DNA of 64,000 nt from Niastella sp. OAS944. GTDB lineage: Bacteria > Bacteroidota > Bacteroidia > Chitinophagales > Chitinophagaceae. The stretch spans positions 868,001 to 932,000 of the forward strand of contig JANUBW010000002.1 in the NCBI GenBank assembly GCA_024809215.1. The letters are read 5' to 3'. Of this stretch, positions 1 through 8,668 are shown in pieces. The stretch's first letter is position 1. Every line of letters starts with the position of its first letter. A program made the translations under genes and the position numbers. The notes beneath the pieces are model-generated. The model ran no database searches. It was given only the letters and a program-made list of their open reading frames with translations, and was not told the DNA's origin.

Positions 1-176
1 TAAATATTGGTACCTCAGGAGCTGAAATAGGCGGCGCCTTTGGCGGCGAAAAAGAAACCGGCGGCGGTCGCGAAAGCGGTAGCGATGCCTGGAAAGCGTA
101 TATGCGACGCCAGACCAATACGATCAATTATTCTACACAGTTACCCTTAGCTCAAGGCATCAAATTTCACGTATAA
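1..176 (+). CDS. Aldehyde dehydrogenase, ALDH7 (antiquitin-like) family, C-terminal fragment
   Basis: Only the last 57 codons are in the window; the gene enters from the left edge in the frame whose first full codon is at base 3. The visible peptide contains [30 protein letters not shown] and TINYS. This is the C-terminal signature of ALDH7 enzymes (alpha-aminoadipic semialdehyde / piperideine-6-carboxylate dehydrogenase of lysine catabolism), NAD-dependent and cytosolic. The active-site Cys and the cofactor domain lie outside the window, so activity cannot be judged. A block of heptamer repeats able to form a long hairpin follows the stop. Confidence 0.9.
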   Translation, partial: NIGTSGAEIGGAFGGEKETGGGRESGSDAWKAYMRRQTNTINYSTQLPLAQGIKFHV

Positions 177-220
177 GCGTGTGTCATATTAAAAGTATAA
201 TTAGTACTTTTAAGTATCAG

Positions 221-283
221 AAGTAGGAAGTATGAGGTAAGAAAAACCTGTATTTCCTACTTCTTACATCCTACTTCCTACAT
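221..283. repeat. Two inverted blocks of 7-nt word repeats (3' of the ALDH gene)
   Basis: The first block reads AAGTAGG-AAGTATG-AGGTAAG. The second reads roughly TTCTTAC-ATCCTAC-TTCCTAC. The blocks are near reverse complements, with arms at 221-243 and 261-283 matching at about 20 of 23 positions, so the transcript can fold into a long hairpin after the ALDH stop. No T-run follows, so it is not a textbook terminator. The rest of the 198-base gap shows no gene. Confidence 0.7.
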
Positions 284-374
284 CAGACCTTCCCCGAATC
301 AGCTGACTTCCAGTTTTAAACAATATTATTGGAACCCACTACGTTTTAACCGATCGACAGACTGAAAAACCGGT

Positions 375-1880
375 ATGAAGAAAATATACACGCTTCTGTT
401 ATTTACTACCCTTATGCATACAGCCAATTCCCAAATGCGGTTGGGAATTATGGGTGGTCCGCATTCTTCGTCAATAATTGAAAAAAATTATATACCGGGC
501 TGGGAAACTTCCACCGAGCCCTTTTATGCCAAAAGGAGTGGCATTCACCTGGGTATTACAGGCGAAATTCCGCTTGGCTATTCGAATAAATGCTTTTTTA
601 CCCCCAGCGTTCTATACATGGCCAAGGGTAGAAAATATACCCGCACGGTAGATACCAACCTGGTTAAAACCGATACCATATTTCGGAACAGCACATTCTA
701 CACAAACTATATTGAAGTACCGCTAAACGTCACGTTGAAACTGCGCATGAGCAAAAAAAGCAGTTTCCTGTTAAGCGCCGGCCCTTACTTCGCGTTTTTC
801 TATAGCGGAAAAGAAACAAACGAAACAAGAACGGTTGTCAATAATTCAGTTGTCTACAAGCAAACCGAATCGAATATACAGGTGGGTAAGAACCAGAACA
901 ACGTTACCACCTTCGATGCAGGTGTAAATGCCCGAGTTGGCTTTGAATTTGGTAATGTATTGCTTACCGGTTTCTTTAGCCAGGGAATGACCAACTTTTA
1001 TGATGTTAGTTACGACGCAACATTCAAACACCGTGTTGTTGGCGCCTCCATTGGTTTTTGGCTGAACAAAAAGGTGGTGCTTACCAACGACAAGGATAAT
1101 GATGGCGTAATTGACAAAGCAGACGGCTGTCCCGATGTGCCAGGTTCAAAAAAAGCTGGTGGCTGTCCTGATAAAGACAATGATGGTGTAGCCGATGCCG
1201 TTGATAAATGTCCCGATGTGCCAGGAGAGGCCAGGTTAAGAGGATGCCCCCTGCCCGACACCGACCACGATGGAATTATTGATGAAGAAGATAAATGTCC
1301 CGATGTGGCAGGCCTTGCCAAATACAAAGGTTGCCCTGTGCCCGATACCGACGGCGATGGCATAAATGATGAAGTTGATATGTGTATCGATAAAGCCGGC
1401 CCCGCAGAATTCAATGGTTGCCCAATACCCGACACCGACGGCGATGGTGTAAATGATAAAGAAGATAAATGTCCTACAACGGCTGGTACCATAGCAAATC
1501 ATGGTTGCCCTGAGATAAAGAAGGAAATTGTTGAAAGAGTGAACTATGCCGCTAAAAAGATCTTCTTTGCGGTAGGAAGCGATAAAATTCTATCAACATC
1601 AAACAGCGCGCTGAACAATGTGGTAGCTATTCTTCGCACCGATACTACCCTGAAACTGATCATTGAAGGTTACACCGATAATGTTGGTAAACCGGCATCT
1701 AATTTGACCTTATCGCAAAAACGTGCCGATGCTGTGAAAAACTACCTGGTTCAAAAAGGCCTCGATGCCAACAGGTTAGAGGCTAAGGGATATGGACAGG
1801 AAAACGCCGTTGCCGACAACACCACAACTGAAGGCCGGGCTGCCAACCGACGTGTTGAACTAAAACTTAGACAACAATAG
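375..1880 (+). CDS. OmpA-family outer-membrane protein with N-terminal barrel and TSP type-3 repeats
   Basis: A signal peptide (cut after about residue 19) leads into a PorT-like beta-barrel region of about 210 residues. Calcium-binding thrombospondin type-3 repeats follow (about 239-380), with recurring D-x-D-x-D-G motifs such as DTDGDGINDEVD. The end is an OmpA peptidoglycan-binding domain (about 390-500) containing IEGYTDNVG, LSQKRADAV and RAANRRVEL. Known family role: tethering the outer membrane to peptidoglycan. The acidic repeats are probably a rigid calcium-dependent spacer in the periplasm. The gene stands alone, with a terminator hairpin 57 bases past the stop. Confidence 0.92.
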   Translation: MKKIYTLLLFTTLMHTANSQMRLGIMGGPHSSSIIEKNYIPGWETSTEPFYAKRSGIHLGITGEIPLGYSNKCFFTPSVLYMAKGRKYTRTVDTNLVKTDTIFRNSTFYTNYIEVPLNVTLKLRMSKKSSFLLSAGPYFAFFYSGKETNETRTVVNNSVVYKQTESNIQVGKNQNNVTTFDAGVNARVGFEFGNVLLTGFFSQGMTNFYDVSYDATFKHRVVGASIGFWLNKKVVLTNDKDNDGVIDKADGCPDVPGSKKAGGCPDKDNDGVADAVDKCPDVPGEARLRGCPLPDTDHDGIIDEEDKCPDVAGLAKYKGCPVPDTDGDGINDEVDMCIDKAGPAEFNGCPIPDTDGDGVNDKEDKCPTTAGTIANHGCPEIKKEIVERVNYAAKKIFFAVGSDKILSTSNSALNNVVAILRTDTTLKLIIEGYTDNVGKPASNLTLSQKRADAVKNYLVQKGLDANRLEAKGYGQENAVADNTTTEGRAANRRVELKLRQQ

Positions 1881-1936
1881 TTTGAATAAAATACTTAAAA
1901 GACCTTTTCTTTACTAAAGGTTTTGAACAAATTATC

Positions 1937-1968
1937 AGCCACTCATGTAATAACCTACATGTGTGGCT
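1937..1968 (+). terminator. Intrinsic terminator of the OmpA/TSP3 gene
   Basis: The arms AGCCACTCATGTA and TACATGTGTGGCT pair over 13 bases with one mismatch around a 6-nt loop, followed by TTTAATTTT. It sits 57 bases after the OmpA-family stop. Confidence 0.75.
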
Positions 1969-2077
1969 TTTAATTTTATATTTTGTGCCGGGAGATAATG
2001 AACGTTTGTAAAATGCGAAAGCACAGAACTTGATGACAAACAAGTATTTCCGGTTTTATGGTATTGGGGCTCCATCA

Positions 2078-2110
2078 TTTGTTAAGAATTAGTAAAAAAC
2101 CAGATATTTG
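2078..2110 (+). promoter_or_regulatory. Candidate Bacteroidota-type promoter of the S8 protease gene
   Basis: TTTG at 2078-2081 is followed after 21 bases by GATATTTG at 2103-2110. This is close to the known Bacteroidota sigma-ABfr pattern (TTTG at -33, TAnnTTTG at -7), with one mismatch in the -7 box. It would give a leader of about 55 nt. Pattern match only. Confidence 0.35.
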
Positions 2111-2170
2111 GCCCCTATTTACCATTAATAATATTACGTTACAACTCAGTAAAGCAAAAAACACTTGTAA

Positions 2171-3880
2171 ATGAACAAACTGGTAAAAGTAGCAGGACTT
2201 GTAACTGCCTTTGTGATTGCAGAGAACAGCTCCTTTGCGCAACAGGAGAAAAGTACTAAATCAGGCGATGTGCCGAAGGGATGGCACCTGCTCGACAAAA
2301 CCAAGGACGGGTATTATGGAATTAGTATCGACAAAGCATATGAATTCATCCGTACCAAAAACTTAAAAGGAAAAACAGTATTGGTAGCGGTAATTGATTC
2401 AGGTATCGACACCCTCCATGAAGACCTCAAAGATATTCTGTGGGTAAACCCCAAAGAGATTCCCGGTAACGGCATCGACGACGATGGCAACGGCTATATC
2501 GACGATATTCATGGCTGGAACTTTATTGGTGGCAAAGACGGAAAGAACGTAAAACAGGACTCATACGAAGGCGCCCGTGTTTATCACATGTACAAAGGCA
2601 AATTCGGCGATAAGAACATAGATACCACCAAGCTGAGTGCCGACGAAAAAGATGATTACAAAATGTGGCTGAAGTCGAAAAAGAAGATTGAAGGCGAGGG
2701 TGCGGAAGAAGGTGTTGACTTGGTGATGTTGAAAAGAGCCCTCATCAGCGCTCAAAAAAGCGACAGCTCAATGCGTAAGTTCCTGAACAAAGAAACTTAT
2801 ACCGGTAACGACGTAGATACATTCAATGCCGTTTCGCCCCAGGAAAAAGGCGCCCGCGCGAGCCTGCTGTACCTGTTCAAAGCCAACCAAATGATGGAAA
2901 CTACCAATAAGGAGTTCCTCGATGGTTTTGAAGAGTTTGTAGGCGGTGAAGAAAGAAAGGCCGAAGCCAAAGACAAAGCCCCGCAAAACTACCGCGGCGA
3001 TATTACCAAAGACAACGAAGCCGATATTAACGACCGCAGCTACGGTAACCCCGATGTTATGGCCTCTACCCCATTCCACGGTACACACGTATCGGGTATC
3101 ATTGGCGCCGTTCGTGGTAACAATAAAGGTATGGACGGTGTTGCCGATAACGTTCGTATCATGATGATCCGTGCCGTGCCCGATGGCGATGAGCACGATA
3201 AAGATATTGCCCTGGCCATTCGCTATGCAGCCGACAATGGAGCTAAAGTGGTTAACATGAGCTTTGGTAAAGACTTCTCGCCCCAGAAAAAATGGGTTGA
3301 TGAAGCCGTTAAATATGCAGAAAGCAAAGGAGTATTGTTAGTGCATGCAGCAGGTAACGATGCCAAAAACATCGATACAGCTGATAACTTTCCCAATGCT
3401 ATTATGAAGGACAGCCATAAAAAAGCCTCTAACTGGATCACAGTAGGCGCCAGTGGCGATCCTAAAGCCGGTGGTTTAACCGCTTCTTTCTCTAACTACG
3501 GAAAACAACAGGTTGATGTATTTGCACCCGGTGTTAAGATCTATTCAAGCATTCCCGGTGGCAATACCTACGGAAATGCACAGGGTACCAGTATGGCCTG
3601 CCCGGTTGTAGCCGGAACCGCAGCCTTTTTGCTGGAGTACTTCCCTTACCTTACACCACAGCAATTAAAGTTTTGCTTAATGAAATCGACCCAGGCTCCG
3701 GAAGGCAAGGTTAGAAAACCAGGCACCGAAGATATGGTTGCATTGAGCGATCTGAGCGAAAGTGGTGGTATCATTAACGCATTGGAAGCTGCTAAAATAG
3801 CCGCTACGCTTGACCCTTCTGGTAAAAAAGCGCCGAAGAAATCGTCGCCCAAACCCACATTGAAGAATAAGAAAGGATAA
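2171..3880 (+). CDS. S8 family serine peptidase (subtilase), exported
   Basis: A signal peptide (about 1-23, ending SFAQ) precedes a subtilisin-type domain. The triad is visible: Asp76 in VAVIDSGID, His303 in FHGTHVSG and Ser474 in GTSMACPVVAG. Asp76 and His303 are about 227 residues apart, against roughly 30 in classical subtilisin. The insert holds an acidic NGIDDDGNGYIDD stretch, typical of Bacteroidota subtilases, and a charged helical region at about 125-295. The tail is Lys/Pro-rich with no T9SS sorting domain, suggesting periplasmic or Sec-only export. Heptamer repeats follow the stop. Confidence 0.93.
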   Translation: MNKLVKVAGLVTAFVIAENSSFAQQEKSTKSGDVPKGWHLLDKTKDGYYGISIDKAYEFIRTKNLKGKTVLVAVIDSGIDTLHEDLKDILWVNPKEIPGNGIDDDGNGYIDDIHGWNFIGGKDGKNVKQDSYEGARVYHMYKGKFGDKNIDTTKLSADEKDDYKMWLKSKKKIEGEGAEEGVDLVMLKRALISAQKSDSSMRKFLNKETYTGNDVDTFNAVSPQEKGARASLLYLFKANQMMETTNKEFLDGFEEFVGGEERKAEAKDKAPQNYRGDITKDNEADINDRSYGNPDVMASTPFHGTHVSGIIGAVRGNNKGMDGVADNVRIMMIRAVPDGDEHDKDIALAIRYAADNGAKVVNMSFGKDFSPQKKWVDEAVKYAESKGVLLVHAAGNDAKNIDTADNFPNAIMKDSHKKASNWITVGASGDPKAGGLTASFSNYGKQQVDVFAPGVKIYSSIPGGNTYGNAQGTSMACPVVAGTAAFLLEYFPYLTPQQLKFCLMKSTQAPEGKVRKPGTEDMVALSDLSESGGIINALEAAKIAATLDPSGKKAPKKSSPKPTLKNKKG

Positions 3881-3882
3881 AT

Positions 3883-3918
3883 ACAGGTTACAGGTTGCAG
3901 GGTACAGGTTACAGGGTA
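3883..3918 (+). repeat. 7-nt word repeats (ACAGGTT type) directly 3' of the protease gene
   Basis: Five consecutive heptamers can be read: ACAGGTT, ACAGGTT, GCAGGGT, ACAGGTT, ACAGGGT. They begin two bases after the stop codon. CAGGGTA in the block can also pair with TACCCTG about 25 bases downstream, giving a weak stem before TTCCTTTT. Confidence 0.8.
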
Positions 3919-4003
3919 ATACCGGTAATTTGTACCCTGTTCCTTTTAATACAGTTGCCAGTTACCAGGCATCGAACATTTTATTTACTTTTAAATAAAA
4001 AGT

Positions 4004-4591
4004 ATGGTTAGTAAGAACGAAATTACCGTACCTGATTTTTTCAAAACCTATATCAACGCCCTGCAGGAAGATAATTTGCAGGAGGCCCTCGCCAACAACA
4101 CCCGCCGCTTCAGAAAACTGCTGAAACAAATTCCACACAAAAAGATCAACTATGCCTATGCGGAAGGCAAGTGGACCATTAAGGAACTGCTACAACACAT
4201 CATCGACTCCGAACGGGTATTCATTTACCGGGCGCTCACTTTTGCCCGAAGGGACCCGGCGCCATTACCCGGTTTCGACGAGAACAATTGGGCCATAACT
4301 GCCAAAGCACCCAAACGTAAATGGAATGAACTTGTAGATGAGTTCAAAGCCCTGCGTACCGCCAATGAAATATTCCTGAATTCGCTCGACGATGACCAGC
4401 TGATGCAAACAGGTTCTGCCAATAACAATTCAATCAGCGTGGCCGGACTGGCCTTCGTAACCGCAGGCCATGTAGCCCATCACATGCGAATCATTCGTGA
4501 AAGGTATTTGGGTGAGCAAACTACGGGTAAAGAGAAAGTGAAGGAGAATGTGGCCGTGATCAGGAAGAAGAAGAAAAAGGCGAAGAAATGA
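4004..4591 (+). CDS. DinB-family protein
   Basis: A 195-residue protein with the DinB four-helix fold. Visible signatures are GKWTIKELLQHIIDSERVF with the following ARRDPAPLPGFDENNW, and a C-terminal GHVAHHMRIIRERY. The histidines of LLQH and GHVAHH fit the DinB metal site. Family members are metal-dependent enzymes such as thiol transferases, or damage-inducible proteins of unknown function, so no substrate is assigned. The C-terminus is a Lys-rich tail of about 15 residues. The stop codon lies within an AAATGA-like word repeat that continues to about 4621. Confidence 0.88.
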   Translation: MVSKNEITVPDFFKTYINALQEDNLQEALANNTRRFRKLLKQIPHKKINYAYAEGKWTIKELLQHIIDSERVFIYRALTFARRDPAPLPGFDENNWAITAKAPKRKWNELVDEFKALRTANEIFLNSLDDDQLMQTGSANNNSISVAGLAFVTAGHVAHHMRIIRERYLGEQTTGKEKVKENVAVIRKKKKKAKK

Positions 4592-4621
4592 AAAATGAGA
4601 AATTAAAAATGAGGAATTAGA

Positions 4622-4650
4622 AAGGGAATACAGAATTACAGGATTCCCTT
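4622..4650. terminator. Hairpin between convergent DinB and DUF2520 genes
   Basis: AAGGGAAT (4622-4629) pairs perfectly with ATTCCCTT (4643-4650) around a 13-nt loop, midway between two convergent stop codons. No strong T-run is seen on either strand, so terminator function is inferred from position. Confidence 0.45.
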
Positions 4651-4680
4651 GTCAACTTGTTAACCTGTTAACTTATCAAC
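4651..4680 (-). repeat. 8-nt word repeats (GTTRACAA type) overlapping the DUF2520 stop codon
   Basis: On the minus strand the units are GTTGATAA, GTTAACAG, GTTAACAA, GTTGACAA. The last codons of the DUF2520 gene (V-D-K-L-T-G) and its TAA stop are read from these units. A closely related block lies at the end of the HTCS gene and a looser one at the end of the PorE gene. Confidence 0.8.
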
Positions 4681-5451
4681 CCGCGCTTCGCGCGCGTACA
4701 TCTTTTTTATGCTTTCGGTGAACATCATGTACAGTACTTTCAATGAAGGATGGTCGTGCAAAAGGGCGAGGTGTTTTTGAATGGTAGCTTCGTCGTTACG
4801 AACAGCCGGGCCCGTTTGTACGGCCGCCGGTTCGTAATCGTGGAGTCTTTCAGCCACCGAAGTTATCAATGGAAGCAACATGGTAAAATCAAGTTTTTCC
4901 TGCTGACAATAGGCTTTGGCCAGTGCATATAAATGGTTGGTAAAATTGCTTACCATAACAGCCGCCACATGCAGTTTTAACCGCTGCTCATCACCTGCCT
5001 GTTGTACCTGGTGCGAAACGGTATTGGCAAATTCGGTGATCAGCGCCAGATCGTCGTCGGTATTACCATCAACCAGAAAGGGAAGCTCGGGCAGTTCGTT
5101 CAACTCGCTACGCAGGCTTTGCAAGGGATACAGTATGCCGTAGTTCTTACTGCATACGCTCAACACATCTTTCGATACAGCGCCGGCAGTATGAACAATG
5201 AGTTTATTATTCAATTGCAGTTCAGCCGCTACCGCCGCAACGGCTGTATCGCTTACTGCCATAACATAAATATCAGCTGATTGATCAATGCTTTTAAGAT
5301 CGGTTGTTGAAGAGGCCGAAAGCGTATCGGCCAGGTCATCTGCATACAATTGGTTCCTTCCACAAACCTGTACTATTTCATGGTCAGCGGCTAAAAACCT
5401 TTTTCCCAAAATAGTGGCAACATTTCCCGTTCCAATTATAACTACACGCAA
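4660..5451 (-). CDS. Rossmann-fold oxidoreductase-like protein, DUF2520 family
   Basis: A 263-residue protein. The N-terminus MRVVIIGTGNVATILGKR is a dinucleotide-binding G-x-G-x-x-A turn, and the helical C-terminal half resembles the DUF2520 domain that follows F420/NADP-reductase-like Rossmann domains. Substrate unknown; some relatives resemble ketopantoate or pyrroline-carboxylate reductases. Its start is 18 bases after the pcm stop, so the two are probably co-transcribed. The final six codons and the stop come from an octamer repeat, so the native C-terminus may have been rewritten by repeat growth. Confidence 0.85.
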   Translation of the reverse strand: MRVVIIGTGNVATILGKRFLAADHEIVQVCGRNQLYADDLADTLSASSTTDLKSIDQSADIYVMAVSDTAVAAVAAELQLNNKLIVHTAGAVSKDVLSVCSKNYGILYPLQSLRSELNELPELPFLVDGNTDDDLALITEFANTVSHQVQQAGDEQRLKLHVAAVMVSNFTNHLYALAKAYCQQEKLDFTMLLPLITSVAERLHDYEPAAVQTGPAVRNDEATIQKHLALLHDHPSLKVLYMMFTESIKKMYAREARVDKLTG

Positions 5452-5469
5452 TCTGTAAGGTATTATTAA

Positions 5470-6126
5470 TTAACTATTCTTTCCTTCGAGCATTGGTACA
5501 AAAGAAAAGTTATCGAACAATTCTTCTGTAACACTGCCATCGGCACGTTTGGTAAGGCGCAACATACGCTGCACATTTCCTTCTCCTACCGGTATTACCA
5601 TTTTACCACCAACTTTTAACTGCTCAATTAGTTTGGGCGGTATATACGGCGCTGCAGCCGTAACAATCACTTTATCGAATGGGCCATACGTAGGTAAACC
5701 TTCGTAGCCATCGCCATAAAAATATTTAATATTTGGATACTTACCCCGCAAAACAAATTTGCGATGCTCTTCAAACAGCTTTTTTTGCCGTTCAATAGTA
5801 TAGACCTGTGCACTCATTTCGCCCAGGATAATAGCCTGGTAACCGCTACCCGTACCAATTTCCAACACCTTCTCGTAAGGTTTTACCTCAAGAAGCTGGC
5901 TTTGGTAAGCAACGGTATACGGTTGTGAAATGGTTTGTCCTTCTGCAATGGGAAAAGCCCGGTCCTCATACGCGACCCTGTCTAAAGCTGAATCAAGAAA
6001 CCAATGCCGGGGAACCTGTAAAATGGCGGTCAGTACCCGCTCATCTGTAATGCCTTTCTGTTTTAATAAGTCAACCAGTTGTTTCCGTAAACCTTTATGC
6101 CGGTAAGTATCATCAAACGTTCTCAT
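5470..6126 (-). CDS. pcm: Protein-L-isoaspartate O-methyltransferase
   Basis: A 218-residue class I SAM methyltransferase. Motif I is VLEIGTGSGYQ (about 87-97), and the PIMT-specific loop GQTISQPYTVA (about 63-73) holds the substrate-contacting Ser/Thr. DGYEGLPTYGPFDKVIVTAAAP is spread over motifs II-III. It repairs isoaspartyl residues in aged proteins, in the cytosol. It is first in a probable two-gene operon with the DUF2520 protein. Confidence 0.95.
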   Translation of the reverse strand: MRTFDDTYRHKGLRKQLVDLLKQKGITDERVLTAILQVPRHWFLDSALDRVAYEDRAFPIAEGQTISQPYTVAYQSQLLEVKPYEKVLEIGTGSGYQAIILGEMSAQVYTIERQKKLFEEHRKFVLRGKYPNIKYFYGDGYEGLPTYGPFDKVIVTAAAPYIPPKLIEQLKVGGKMVIPVGEGNVQRMLRLTKRADGSVTEELFDNFSFVPMLEGKNS

Positions 6127-6230
6127 TCGTCACAAAGATAACTTAAATAAGGCCCCCCAGCCCACTAAAGGGGGAGAAAAAAATATAAAACACTTAACAT
6201 CAGGTATTTGTTAGTCACAGCATTATATGT

Positions 6231-6269
6231 GTAAAGAAAAACGCTTAATGCTGTCTGCATTAAGCGTTT
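6231..6269 (-). terminator. Intrinsic terminator of the aldo/keto reductase gene
   Basis: A perfect 13-bp stem (AAACGCTTAATGC at 6239-6251 with GCATTAAGCGTTT at 6257-6269) surrounds a 5-nt loop. On the minus strand it is followed by TTTTCTTT. It lies 34 bases past the reductase stop and before pcm. Confidence 0.88.
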
Positions 6270-6302
6270 CATAAATATGTTTAGCGTTTTGCCTATTGAT
6301 GA

Positions 6303-7208
6303 TCACTCTCCGTCTTTCAACTCGCCGCGCGATGCTGCATACAATTCGTACCAATCCTGGTGATCGAGTTCAATGCTGAATGCATTGGCGATGTTGCGAA
6401 TTCGTTGCTCATTGATGGTGCCTATCAGCGGAAGGGCCCCTAATTTCACCAGCCAGGCAACTGCAAGTGATTCTATATCGGCATTGTATCTCTTTCCAAT
6501 TTCTTCAAGCTTCGCTCTTACTTTTACCGCCTGGGCATCGGTGCCATTGGCAATACGGCCGGCAGCCAGCGGTGCAGAAGCCAGCGGGCGCATATACCGT
6601 TGTTTAATATAATCAACCTGACCATTGTCGAGCGCCGATGTGTTCAACAGGTTCAGCTCAATATGATTGGTAACAATAGGCGTTTTTAACAATGACGCCA
6701 ACAGCTGGTGTTGAAACACGGTGAAATTCACCACCCCTACATTCTTCACTTTACCTGAGTCTTTCAGGCGTTGCAGTGCAAGTGCCGTTTCTTCTACATT
6801 CGATAAAGGATCGAGATTATTAAGCAGGAAAATGTCAATATAATCGGTCTTCAGTTTCCGCAGTGAATTTTCTACACTCTTTATAATATGATCTTTGCTG
6901 GTATTGTAATGTTTTACCCGCACGTTTGGCAGGCTGGCATGTGGTGTTACCAAACCGCATTTTGAGAACAACACAATATCTTCCCGTTTGAACGCCTTGC
7001 TGCTGAACAGTTTTCCAAACAATTCTTCGCACTGGTAGTCTCCGTAAATATCAGCGTGGTCAAAGGTATTAATGCCCAGTTCAAGACACAGGTTAACGAT
7101 CTTTTCCATGGTTTGGGCGGCATTACCCGATACTTCATTCCATCTGTAAAAACCATAAATGGCCGGAGATACTTTTGGGCCGGAATCACTGAGATAAATC
7201 TTTTGCAT
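6303..7208 (-). CDS. Aldo/keto reductase family protein, catalytic His replaced by Asn
   Basis: A 301-residue (beta/alpha)8 protein of the YdhF-like group, with INTFDHADIYGDYQCEE near the N-terminus. Three tetrad residues are present: Asp50, Tyr55 and Lys83 (LFSKCG). Where YdhF relatives have a His before DPL (LLIHRPDPL), this protein reads LLNNLDPL, placing Asn130 at the His position. NADPH binding should persist, but activity may be altered. It has its own terminator and no obvious operon partner. Confidence 0.88.
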   Translation of the reverse strand: MQKIYLSDSGPKVSPAIYGFYRWNEVSGNAAQTMEKIVNLCLELGINTFDHADIYGDYQCEELFGKLFSSKAFKREDIVLFSKCGLVTPHASLPNVRVKHYNTSKDHIIKSVENSLRKLKTDYIDIFLLNNLDPLSNVEETALALQRLKDSGKVKNVGVVNFTVFQHQLLASLLKTPIVTNHIELNLLNTSALDNGQVDYIKQRYMRPLASAPLAAGRIANGTDAQAVKVRAKLEEIGKRYNADIESLAVAWLVKLGALPLIGTINEQRIRNIANAFSIELDHQDWYELYAASRGELKDGE

Positions 7209-7300
7209 TCAGATAACTGTTTTTTACAAAACACAATTATCGGCATTAAATTAATAAAATACAAGAATTATAGACTATAAGTTTGAAATACACACTTATA

Positions 7301-7340
7301 TGCAAAACGGGCGGCCCCGTTACCTGGAACCGGCCCGTTT
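7301..7340 (-). terminator. Probable terminator of the MFS transporter gene
   Basis: AAACGGGC (7305-7312) pairs with GCCCGTTT (7333-7340) around a 20-nt loop. On the minus strand a short TTTTGCAT follows. It lies just after the MFS stop. Confidence 0.6.
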
Positions 7341-7355
7341 ATTATCGTAATTTTT

Positions 7356-8564
7356 CTAAACCTCCAGCGCTTCTTCGGCCATCAGCATTTCCTGCTCCTC
7401 TACATCTACCCGTTTATTTTCTGTAACTGCTGCCCTTCTGCCTACAAACACATATGTGAGCCCCAGCGCTACAACCAGCAACAGAATGCTTATCCAAATC
7501 ACCTGGTGAATGCCAAAATGGGTAATAACAACGCCGCCCAGGAAAGTGCCCAGCGTTACCCCGGCATTACCAAACGAAACCATTAAACTGGCTGCCAGTT
7601 CAGGCGCTTCCGGCGCTTCGGATGTTGAACGGGTTTGCCCTATTAAAAACCCACCGGTATGAATAAAACCCCAGATACCTACAATAGCAGCCATAGGGAT
7701 GAACAAACCGCCAAATATATACGCCAGCACGTGAACGCCAATTAACGACAGTAAAAAGAACCTGGTGGTAAGCATTACATTTTTGCTAAGGGCAATACCA
7801 GTAACCCAGTTACCAGCAATACCTGTGGCGCCAAATAACAAAAGCATAAGGCTGATTTCAGTGCCATTCATACTACTGATCTTACCCAGGTATTCGGCCA
7901 GGAAGCTATAGGTGGCAAAAATGCCGGCGATCATGATCATGGTGGCTACCAGGTTAACCCACATTTGCCCTTTCTTTAAAATAACCAGTTGGCTTTTTAC
8001 GCTCTGGTTTTCGGTAACGGGCATCGATGGTACAAATGCCAGCAATGCAGCAAATGCAATGAGGTTAATAACACCCGATACATAAAATGAAGCCTGCCAG
8101 TTTACTAACTCAGAAATGTAGGTAGTAATGGGCACACCCAATACCGTAGCCACGCTTAAACCACCCAATACAACCGATACAGCCTTAGGTGCATCTTTTG
8201 GTTCAACCTGTTTGGAAGCCGCTACCGTAGCTACCGCCCAAAACACCGGATGTAAAAAAGCCGGCAATATGCGGGCTATCATCAATACTGTAAAGTTGGG
8301 CGACACTGCCGAAAGTATATTCGATGCCACAAAGGTGAGCAGCACCAGGCACATCATTAATTTGCGGTTTACTTTAGATGTTAGCAGTACAGAAAAAGGC
8401 CCCGTTAGGGCAATGGTTAACGCAAAGCCGCTCAATAACCAGCCTGCAGTATCAATTGATACATTGAAATGTTTGGCAATAGCGGGCATTATACCAATAA
8501 TTCCAAACTCGGTTGTTATAATGCCAAATGCCCCCAATGCCATAATGTAGATAGACCTCTTCAT
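7356..8564 (-). CDS. MFS transporter, DHA1 (AraJ/sugar-efflux-like) family
   Basis: About 402 residues with roughly 12 hydrophobic helices. The N-terminus MKRSIYIMALGAFGIITTEF, then GIIGIMPAIA, is typical of AraJ/YdhP-type drug or sugar efflux carriers of the inner membrane. I chose the ATG giving MKRSIYIM; a longer frame exists to 8618 but adds a basic non-membrane extension. It follows an ArsR repressor by about 100 bases on the same strand, suggesting ligand-induced efflux (inference). The last 30 residues are an acidic tail. Substrate unknown. Confidence 0.9.
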   Translation of the reverse strand: MKRSIYIMALGAFGIITTEFGIIGIMPAIAKHFNVSIDTAGWLLSGFALTIALTGPFSVLLTSKVNRKLMMCLVLLTFVASNILSAVSPNFTVLMIARILPAFLHPVFWAVATVAASKQVEPKDAPKAVSVVLGGLSVATVLGVPITTYISELVNWQASFYVSGVINLIAFAALLAFVPSMPVTENQSVKSQLVILKKGQMWVNLVATMIMIAGIFATYSFLAEYLGKISSMNGTEISLMLLLFGATGIAGNWVTGIALSKNVMLTTRFFLLSLIGVHVLAYIFGGLFIPMAAIVGIWGFIHTGGFLIGQTRSTSEAPEAPELAASLMVSFGNAGVTLGTFLGGVVITHFGIHQVIWISILLLVVALGLTYVFVGRRAAVTENKRVDVEEQEMLMAEEALEV

Positions 8565-8668
8565 AAATCTAAATATTGAAATGTTTCGATATATTGGACA
8601 AAAAATTACCGGGCGCACAGTTTGTGCGTGTTATAAGTTTTTATTTGTTCGGACTTGCAGCTGTTTTT

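Noticed and set aside
1010-1492. 160-codon frame on the minus strand under the TSP3 repeats
   Set aside because: It is a low-complexity shadow of the repetitive OmpA/TSP3 coding sequence.
2768-3196. 142-codon minus-strand frame
   Set aside because: It lies wholly inside the S8 protease gene, which has all catalytic motifs in the sense frame.
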